5,892 nt of DNA from the NCBI GenBank assembly GCA_016869895.1, contig VGDC01000137.1, positions 1-5,892 of the forward strand, given 5' to 3'. The DNA comes from Alphaproteobacteria bacterium (GTDB taxonomy: Bacteria > Pseudomonadota > Alphaproteobacteria > Rickettsiales > VGDC01). The position numbers and the translations under genes are program-made. Positions 1-4,908 of the stretch are shown here, piece after piece; positions within the stretch are counted from its first letter, which is position 1, and each line of letters begins with the position of its first letter. Under the pieces are notes generated by a model. That model ran no database searches, was not told where the DNA came from, and saw only the letters and a list, made by a program, of their open reading frames with translations.

Positions 1-149
1 ATGGTCGCCGGAAGATGCGGGGTCGGTGCGGCAGTGCTGGGTGCGCTATCCTGAGGAGCGGCTGGAGGGGTGACACCGGAAGTCAGCGGCGTGGTCGTCG
101 TGGGGACGGGGCCGTTCTGCTCAGGGGAATTGGGTTTCTTGCCGAACAT
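1..149 (-). CDS. cpaF: Pilus assembly ATPase CpaF/TadA, N-terminal fragment
   Basis: This is a 5' fragment of 49 complete codons that runs off the left edge of the window. The ATG at 149-147 lies 4 bases after the cpaE stop, and an AAAAGGG Shine-Dalgarno at 157-163 sits inside the last cpaE codons with 7-base spacing, so translation is probably coupled. The visible protein starts MFGKKPNSPEQNG and then becomes a Pro/Thr/Ala/Ser-rich, apparently disordered stretch. No ATPase motif is reached. The assignment rests on position (cpaF follows cpaE in most alphaproteobacterial tad loci) and on the MFGKK-type start seen in many CpaF proteins. CpaF/TadA is the cytoplasmic hexameric secretion-superfamily ATPase that drives Flp pilus polymerisation. 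The low-complexity sequence alone could not identify the family, so the name is an inference from context. Confidence 0.78.
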   Translation of the reverse strand, partial: MFGKKPNSPEQNGPVPTTTTPLTSGVTPPAAPQDSAPSTAAPTPHLPAT

Positions 150-153
150 CGAT

Positions 154-1395
154 TCACCCTTTTCTCTGGAAGATGGAGCTTAGGCCCGGCTTCGCGGATG
201 GTGCGGCGGGGGTGTAAGGCGTGCCGTCGCGCAGGCAGATGAGGTAGCGCGCCAGTTCATGGAACTCGCTGGCGAGCGGGGAGTTGCCGATTTCGGTCAC
301 GGTCTTGCCTTGATTCTCAGCCGTCACGATGGCTTTCGTGTCATTGGCGAGGGCGAACTTGATTTCCACCCCGCAGACGCGCTCATAGTCCTTCTCGGTG
401 ATGGCTTCCTTGAATTTCGCACCGCTGCGGTTGATGACCACGGAAACGCTTTTATTCGTGTCGAGGCCGATTTCGCGCCAGGATTTCAGCAGGCGGGAGG
501 AGTGCGTCACCGAGCGTAGCCAAAGCTGCGCCACCATGATGGAATGGCTGGATTCGCCGAGCGCGGCAGCCACCCATGGCGACCAGATGTGCGGCAGGTC
601 GATGATGATGAATTTGAACTGGGATTTCAGCGTGGAAATCAAGTTGCGGATGGTCTCCGGCTTGATGTTCGGCAGCACGCGCAGCTCGATGGGCGCCGAG
701 ATGATGCGCAGGTTCGGCTCTTGCTGATGGGTGACGAGCATCTTCTCGATAAGGGCGGAATCGACCACGCGGTCAGGGTATTCGAAGATGTCCTTGATGC
801 CGAACTGGCTGCTCTGGTCGAGGTTGCGGGCGATCATGCCGAACTGGTAGTCCATGTCGATGACGACCGTGCGCTGGCCGAACTCATGGGCGAGGGCATA
901 GGCGGTGTTCAGCGCCACGGTGCTGGAACCGTCGCCGGACGCGGCACTCATGAAAGTGATGACCGAGCATTCGTCGCGACGGACGACCGGACGCGCCAGC
1001 GAGCTGACGGCATCGGGGTTCTGGGTCATCAAAGCGGAGCGCAGGCTGGGGATTTCGACCGGACGGGTGAAATACTCGATGACACCGCGCGCTTTCATGT
1101 CGCGATACAGACCGATATCGTTCACCGCGCCGATGACGACGACGCGGGTGCCCGCATCGCAATGCTGCGCGACCGCATCAAGCTGATGCAGGACCTCGGC
1201 AGGCTGCATCGCGTCGATGTCGAGCAGGATGTAGGTCGGAGAAGAGGCGCGGGCCTGAATCGCATGTGCGGCATCAATCGGCTGACCGATGATCACATCC
1301 GCATATCCATATCCCATGGCGGTGGCAAGCTGGTTTGCGAATTCATGCTCGCTTGCATCCTGCAAAACAACCATTAATGGGCTTGGTTGATCCAT
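154..1395 (-). CDS. cpaE: Pilus assembly protein CpaE/TadZ (ParA/MinD-like ATPase)
   Basis: A 413-residue cytoplasmic protein with two parts. Residues ~5-125 form a response-regulator-like fold: a hydrophobic strand ending in acidic residues (YILLDIDA, 55-62), then VVVIG (85-89) and a terminal RPVE (111-114) where receivers usually have KP. Residues ~143-390 form a ParA/MinD-type ATPase: a P-loop-like SAASGDGSST (150-159), switch I VIDMDYQFG (178-186, with D180 and D182) and a Walker B-like FIIIDLPH (262-269, D266). The P-loop lacks both the signature lysine and the GK[ST] lysine; loss of Walker lysine is known in CpaE/TadZ. In the family this protein directs the Tad machine to its site, often a pole, and in Caulobacter CpaE is needed for polar CpaC placement. 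The start at M1 is favoured by AAAAGG 8 bases upstream (1404-1409); M8 is a weaker alternative. The C-terminus is a short Pro/Ala-rich tail ending in a basic RKG. Confidence 0.93.
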   Translation of the reverse strand: MDQPSPLMVVLQDASEHEFANQLATAMGYGYADVIIGQPIDAAHAIQARASSPTYILLDIDAMQPAEVLHQLDAVAQHCDAGTRVVVIGAVNDIGLYRDMKARGVIEYFTRPVEIPSLRSALMTQNPDAVSSLARPVVRRDECSVITFMSAASGDGSSTVALNTAYALAHEFGQRTVVIDMDYQFGMIARNLDQSSQFGIKDIFEYPDRVVDSALIEKMLVTHQQEPNLRIISAPIELRVLPNIKPETIRNLISTLKSQFKFIIIDLPHIWSPWVAAALGESSHSIMVAQLWLRSVTHSSRLLKSWREIGLDTNKSVSVVINRSGAKFKEAITEKDYERVCGVEIKFALANDTKAIVTAENQGKTVTEIGNSPLASEFHELARYLICLRDGTPYTPAAPSAKPGLSSIFQRKG

Positions 1396-1446
1396 TACTT
1401 CGGCCTTTTATTCCATTCAAGTTATACGTCTAGCTTATCCGGCCCC

Positions 1447-2037
1447 TTAGTTGCCCTGAGACTGGATCAGGCTCTGGTCGGAGACCTGACCGCCCTGCTG
1501 GGACAAGTCATAAGGACGGAGGTAGGAGTTGTAGTCCTGCGCCGCTTTGTCACCATCACGGAAATCAAGCAGAGCCGGGTTGGTGAACTGGCTCTTGTTG
1601 CCGACCGCCTGAACCATGTTCACCGCGATGCTGCAACCGAAGGTGCGGTGGTTCAGGTTATAGGGGTTGATGGAGTTATCGACGAAGCGGTTGTCGCAAT
1701 CACGGGCGACGACGCGGTCGTAGATAAGGGTCAGGTTGTTATCTGCGGCGGATACGAAGGTCACGGGAACGCGGTAGGATTCCAGCGTTTCCAGCGTGCG
1801 GGTGCAGACCGGATCACCTTCGAGGCAGTGCAGTTCCGCCTGCGTGGGCTGATCCTGATCGATCCATTGGACAACTTCAGTCACCGAATCTTCGGAGACC
1901 AAAGCGACGTTCACGACCTCGGAAGAGGAGTCGAGCAGGGAATAGGGCGTGCCGCGGTTATAGTATTCCGAGGCAGGAACCTGGCTGCAAGCGGAAAGGA
2001 GCAGAGCCGAAAGGGCAATGTAAGACAGTTTTTTCAT
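1447..2037 (-). CDS. cpaD: Pilus assembly lipoprotein CpaD
   Basis: A 196-residue predicted outer-membrane lipoprotein. It begins with a basic MKK, a hydrophobic core and a lipobox LSAC, making C17 the lipidated cysteine; the mature protein starts CSQVP. The segment ~131-175 fits the CpaD family: an FGCS motif (134-136 region) followed by an AVN helix, an L-x-DFRDGDKAA segment and a Y-x-x-Y-L-R-P ending. Four further cysteines (C71, C78, C114, C135) lie in the periplasmic part and could form two disulfides. CpaD is thought to help the CpaC secretin reach or stay in the outer membrane, analogous to pilotin lipoproteins, though its exact role is less settled than its neighbours'. The ATG lies 3 bases after the cpaC stop, with a GGTGGA Shine-Dalgarno (2045-2050) overlapping the end of cpaC, so co-translation is likely. 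Its length suits the family. The C-terminus is Gln/Ser-rich and probably flexible. Confidence 0.9.
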   Translation of the reverse strand: MKKLSYIALSALLLSACSQVPASEYYNRGTPYSLLDSSSEVVNVALVSEDSVTEVVQWIDQDQPTQAELHCLEGDPVCTRTLETLESYRVPVTFVSAADNNLTLIYDRVVARDCDNRFVDNSINPYNLNHRTFGCSIAVNMVQAVGNKSQFTNPALLDFRDGDKAAQDYNSYLRPYDLSQQGGQVSDQSLIQSQGN

Positions 2038-2040
2038 TGT

Positions 2041-3480
2041 TTAATCCACCATGAAACCGATTGGGCCTTCAAGAGACGGCGTTTGCGAGACGCGGCGCGC
2101 ATCGCTGGAAAGGGAGCTGATCGCACCATAGAAGAACTGCTCCATCATGCTCGGCTGGCGGAAGCCATCCGTAGGCAGGCGCACTTCGTCACCGGTGACG
2201 GGATCGACGAGGTAAGGAGTGACCGCGATGACCAGCTCGGTCTCGTTACGCTGGAAGGCGGTGCTGCGGAAGAGCGCGCCAAGAACCGGAATCTCGCCGA
2301 GGCCAGGAATCTGGTCGATGGTGGTGTCGCTCTGGTCGCGAAGCAGGCCTGCGATCATGAAGCTCTCGCCGGGTGCCAGTTCCACGGTGGTCTTGGCGCG
2401 ACGGGTGCTGAGCGCGGGGATGGTGATGCCATCGATGGTGACCGCACCGATGTCGGTGAGCTCAGAGATTTCTGGGCTGACGGAGACGCGGATGCGGTTC
2501 TCGTTGATGACCTGCGGCAGGAAGCGAACGGATACACCGAATTCCTTGAATTCGATGGTGATCTGGTCATCCTGCGCGCTGATGGGGATGGGGAACTCAC
2601 CACCCGCGAGGAATTCCGCCTCTTCGCCGGACATGGCGACGAGGTTCGGCTCGGCGAGCAGTTTGAACAGGTTGTTACGCTCCAAAGCATCGATCATGGA
2701 GGTCACGCTGGTCGCACCAGAAGTGACGGTTCCGGCGATCGCGCCATAGGTGTCAGGACGGACGGGCAAGGTGCCCGCCGCTGCGCCGAGCAGGCTGCCA
2801 GTAGCGAAGGCGAAATCACCCGTGTTGGTAGCGTTCCAGTTGACACCGAGCTGCTTGAGGGCAGTACGCTGCATTTCACCGACGCGGACACGCAGCATGA
2901 CCTGCTGGCCGGAAGTGACCTTCAGCATATTGATGACGCCCGTGTCGCCGCCGCCGGAGATTTCGTTAGCGGTGGTGAAACCTTCGCCGCGAGGACGCTT
3001 GGTGTCGATTGGGAGCAGGAATTCATTAACGATCTGCACCGCTTTCGCTGCAACACCGTTGCTGCTGACGATACCGGTCAGGGCAAGGTTGTTGTTCACG
3101 GACTGGACGGAGATGTCTTCATATGGGAACAGCTGGAAGAGTGTCTGGCGGATGGCGGGCAAGTCATAGGTGACGCGCACGTTGAGGGTGCGGAGCACTT
3201 CGCTTTCTTTATTAAGCACGCGCAGGCTGGTGACACCGATCGCCTTACCGACGATGGAGACCTTCGAATCACCATGCACATAGACATCGGCCACATCCGG
3301 ATTGGCCACGATGACCTCGGAAAGGGCGCTCGGCAGAGTGATCAACTCGGAACGGTTGATGGGAACCAGCAGTTCAGAATCGCTGTTGGCGGCGTTTGCG
3401 ACGCCCTGAAGGCCGAGGCCGGCGATAAGCAATGCGCTGGCGATCACCCGGAAAAGGCGAGAGTGGGCACGAAGTGTCAT
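2041..3480 (-). CDS. cpaC: Flp/Tad pilus outer-membrane secretin CpaC/RcpA
   Basis: A 479-residue secretin that forms the gated outer-membrane channel through which the Flp pilus leaves the cell. Residues 1-30 are a Sec signal peptide (basic N-terminus, hydrophobic core, VANA before the predicted cut at A31). Residues ~36-105 are the N-terminal pilus-type secretin domain (VPINRSELITLP; VANPDVADV; IGVTSLRVL). Residues ~107-158 form a small BON-like domain. Residues ~185-425 are the secretin core, with DALERNNLFKLLAEPNL (264-280), the E-F-x-x-GGEFPIPI region (~289-300), FGVSVRFLPQV (314-324), the ELAPGESFMIAGLL segment (367-380) and the late signature IPVLGALFRS (397-406). The tail ends GPIGFMVD, as in many alphaproteobacterial CpaC proteins. 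It starts inside the cpaB stop (ATGA overlap), with a strong AGGAG Shine-Dalgarno at 3491-3495, 10 bases upstream. Length and domain order are normal, and no lesion is seen. Confidence 0.96.
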   Translation of the reverse strand: MTLRAHSRLFRVIASALLIAGLGLQGVANAANSDSELLVPINRSELITLPSALSEVIVANPDVADVYVHGDSKVSIVGKAIGVTSLRVLNKESEVLRTLNVRVTYDLPAIRQTLFQLFPYEDISVQSVNNNLALTGIVSSNGVAAKAVQIVNEFLLPIDTKRPRGEGFTTANEISGGGDTGVINMLKVTSGQQVMLRVRVGEMQRTALKQLGVNWNATNTGDFAFATGSLLGAAAGTLPVRPDTYGAIAGTVTSGATSVTSMIDALERNNLFKLLAEPNLVAMSGEEAEFLAGGEFPIPISAQDDQITIEFKEFGVSVRFLPQVINENRIRVSVSPEISELTDIGAVTIDGITIPALSTRRAKTTVELAPGESFMIAGLLRDQSDTTIDQIPGLGEIPVLGALFRSTAFQRNETELVIAVTPYLVDPVTGDEVRLPTDGFRQPSMMEQFFYGAISSLSSDARRVSQTPSLEGPIGFMVD

Positions 3481-4523
3481 GGACGGTTAACTCCTACAAT
3501 TTCTTTTTTGACGCCGCGGATGATGGTCACGGTGGTGCCTTCATCTTCTTCCTCGGCCTGCGGCGCTTCATAATCTATAACTTCTGGGGTCACAACCTCG
3601 GACTTGTAATCGCCGCCATCATACAGATGGGGGAAATAAGCAGGAGGAATGATGCGGGACATGTCCGAATCGCCGACAGGGCGGGGGATCGTCTTGTCTT
3701 CCGAATCCTTCAGCGAACGCAGAGCCAGGGTCAGGCTGTCACGATTCGCGTGACGCAGCTTCTGCGCCTGCAGTTCATCCACCTCAAGGGTAATGGTGCG
3801 AGGAGCGGCTTTATCCTGCACATACTGTGCGCTGATGGTGCCTACTGCGAGAACGCGCGCGTTGGCAATAAGCACTTCCGTCACATTCAGCACGGGCTGG
3901 TTGCTCAGCTTGCTTGGCTTGAGAAGAGTCGGCACGCTGTAGGTGCGCGCGAGAGGAAGGGGCTGCGCGGAGACGGCGGGTTTCGGATTCAGTTTGCCGT
4001 TCGCGTCAGGTGCGGTGGCGCGCTCGGTGCCATCGTCGTAGTCCTGATTGAGGCCGACGCGATGCTTGGTGATGACGTCCACATGGTCGCCGGGGAAGAT
4101 GAAGCCGCTGATGCCGCTGACGTCGTCGATGGCGATGGTGACGGCGCGCTTGCCTTCACCGAGCTGTGCGGCGAGGAAGCCGGGGTCGTTCGGGTTGGCG
4201 AGCAGGCTGAGCATGATGGGCTGACGCTCTTTGAAGGAGCTGCGCGCAACGCGGTCGATCAGTTGCGCTTCATTGCCTTCCTGCACGAAGTCCTGAAGGA
4301 CGAGGGTGGAAGGCCAGCTCTGGCGATCCAGATCGTCTGCGGTGATTTTGTGGCCGATGGGGATGTCGCGGCGGGCGACGAGGACGGAAACCTCCTGAAC
4401 GGCAACTTCCGGTGCGCCGGGTGCGTTCTGGACGACGGAGGAATCCCCGCTGCTGGCATACCAGAAGCCGAAGCCGGCAGCGACTGCCAGTACCAGCGCA
4501 ATGAATATCATGAACAAACGCAT
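3477..4523 (-). CDS. cpaB: Flp pilus assembly protein CpaB/RcpC
   Basis: A 348-residue inner-membrane-anchored periplasmic protein and the first gene of the operon. One hydrophobic segment (~4-22) is a membrane anchor or uncleaved signal. Residues ~45-105 form an SAF domain (VLVARRDIPIGHKITADDL). Residues ~124-151 carry the RcpC/CpaB signature (GKRAVTIAIDDVSGISGFIFPGDHVDVI). A Pro/Lys/Asp-rich linker spans ~157-212. The domain resumes with ANARVLAVG (220-228) and ITLEVDELQAQKL (244-256), and the end is acidic (EEEDE, 324-328) before TTVTIIRG. In the family CpaB links the inner-membrane machine to the secretin, possibly gating it or binding peptidoglycan through the SAF region. It is rather long because of the linker. 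The start has only a weak AGAAAG upstream; no in-frame ATG lies between it and a stop codon at 4551-4553, so M1 is the best choice (M5 is possible). Its stop overlaps the cpaC start by 4 bases. Confidence 0.94.
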   Translation of the reverse strand: MRLFMIFIALVLAVAAGFGFWYASSGDSSVVQNAPGAPEVAVQEVSVLVARRDIPIGHKITADDLDRQSWPSTLVLQDFVQEGNEAQLIDRVARSSFKERQPIMLSLLANPNDPGFLAAQLGEGKRAVTIAIDDVSGISGFIFPGDHVDVITKHRVGLNQDYDDGTERATAPDANGKLNPKPAVSAQPLPLARTYSVPTLLKPSKLSNQPVLNVTEVLIANARVLAVGTISAQYVQDKAAPRTITLEVDELQAQKLRHANRDSLTLALRSLKDSEDKTIPRPVGDSDMSRIIPPAYFPHLYDGGDYKSEVVTPEVIDYEAPQAEEEDEGTTVTIIRGVKKEIVGVNRP

Positions 4524-4808
4524 ATGCAGACTTTCTGTGCAGGTGTCACATTAAGAATCTATAACGGACGGCGAACCGCGCCATAAACAGGCTGCCTAAT
4601 TCACCGCAATACACCCTAAATATCAACTCTATTTTTTACAATCCATAAAAAAATGAGATGTATCAGGGGCGAAGTGCCTTGGCAGGTGTTTAGTTGTAGC
4701 GGGGAATGTTTAATAAAGTCTTTATGGCGGGAAATTTTCTGTGCGCTGCAACAGGGAAGAAGATGAGTAATCATGCGAGTTTTTGGTTGCTTCCGATGAA
4801 AATTGCTC

Positions 4809-4837
4809 TAAACAGGAAAGCGTACTGTGGATAAAAT
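4809..4837 (+). promoter_or_regulatory. Candidate sigma70-type promoter for guaA
   Basis: A -35-like TAAACA (4809-4814, 4 of 6 to TTGACA) and a -10-like TAAAAT (4832-4837, 5 of 6 to TATAAT) are separated by exactly 17 bases. Transcription would start near 4844, leaving a leader of about 65 bases before the guaA ATG. This is the best match I found in the intergenic region. AT-rich DNA yields such matches by chance, and alphaproteobacterial promoters often depart from the Escherichia consensus. Confidence 0.35.
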
Positions 4838-4850
4838 ATCACAGCTTTCC
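4815..4850. repeat. Interrupted palindrome centred on the putative guaA -10
   Basis: GGAAAG (4815-4820) pairs with CTTTCC (4845-4850), and CTGTG (4825-4829) pairs with CACAG (4840-4844). This gives 11 base pairs in two blocks, with a 4-base bulge (CGTA) and a 10-base AT-rich loop. The candidate -10 hexamer lies mainly in the loop. It could be an operator or, if transcription starts further upstream, an RNA hairpin. The pairing is read directly from the sequence; the function is unknown. Confidence 0.55.
4826..4834 (-). promoter_or_regulatory. Exact DnaA-box 9-mer (TTATCCACA on the minus strand)
   Basis: The plus strand reads TGTGGATAA, the reverse complement of the consensus DnaA box TTATCCACA with no mismatch. 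It overlaps the first three bases of the putative guaA -10. A degenerate copy (CTGTCCACA, 7 of 9) lies in the opposite orientation at 4867-4875. In Escherichia coli the guaBA operon is reported to be under DnaA control, so a box beside guaA is plausible as a regulatory site. One 9-mer can also occur by chance. Confidence 0.5.
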
Positions 4851-4870
4851 CTTATTTTACTTCAAGCTGT
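4841..4870. repeat. Inverted repeat in the guaA 5' region competing with the upstream hairpin
   Basis: ACAGCTT (4841-4847) is the exact reverse complement of AAGCTGT (4864-4870), with a 16-base spacer. An outer pair, CTGTGG (4825-4830) and CCACAG (4871-4876), can stack on it across a 10-base one-sided bulge. The left arm (4841-4847) also belongs to the 4815-4850 palindrome, so the two structures exclude each other. No U-run follows, so it does not look like an intrinsic terminator. Confidence 0.5.
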
Positions 4871-4908
4871 CCACAGGCCTCGCGCACACCGTTTATATAA
4901 GGCATCCC

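Larger units (their letters stand above)
4524..4908. other. Divergent intergenic region between cpaB and guaA
   Basis: This 385-base non-coding stretch is clearly richer in A and T than the flanking genes. It must carry the promoters for cpaBCDEF (leftward) and guaA (rightward). On the guaA side I can point to a -35/-10 pair, a DnaA box and nested inverted repeats within 4809-4876. On the cpaB side no promoter scores well: TTGATA (minus strand, 4621-4626) is a fair -35 but lacks a good -10 at 16-18 bases. A CtrA-like TTAA-N7-TTTA lies at 4710-4724. No pilin gene, tRNA or long reading frame is present on either strand. Confidence 0.8.

Noticed and set aside
544..1377. A 277-codon plus-strand open frame opposite cpaE.
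   Set aside because: Antisense shadow; composition biased to Asp, Arg and Gly, and no family features.
1387..3573. A 728-codon plus-strand open frame opposite cpaD and cpaC.
   Set aside because: It is an antisense shadow of two well-identified genes in a GC-biased genome. Its protein is a run of biased composition (Asp, Gly, Arg, Val, Ala) with no recognisable domain, and it crosses gene junctions.
4526..4542. Short hairpin (CAGA-AAG-TCTG) just upstream of cpaB that could hide its weak Shine-Dalgarno.
   Set aside because: Only 4 base pairs with a 3-base loop; too weak to claim.
3432..4586. A 384-codon plus-strand open frame opposite cpaB.
   Set aside because: Antisense shadow of a clear CpaB with all its domain motifs.
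4598..4626. cpaB promoter using TTGATA (minus strand, 4621-4626) as -35.
   Set aside because: At 16-18 base spacing the best -10 is TGAATT-like, only 3 of 6 to consensus, so it is not supported well enough to annotate.
4670..4700. Sigma54-like element (TGGCAG...TTG) near 4680.
   Set aside because: The -12 GC is missing at the required spacing.
4524..4908. Possible replication origin, given the DnaA box and AT-rich DNA.
   Set aside because: Only one exact box and one poor copy are present. There is no box cluster, and no dnaA, hemE, parAB or similar neighbour. A regulatory site is the simpler reading.
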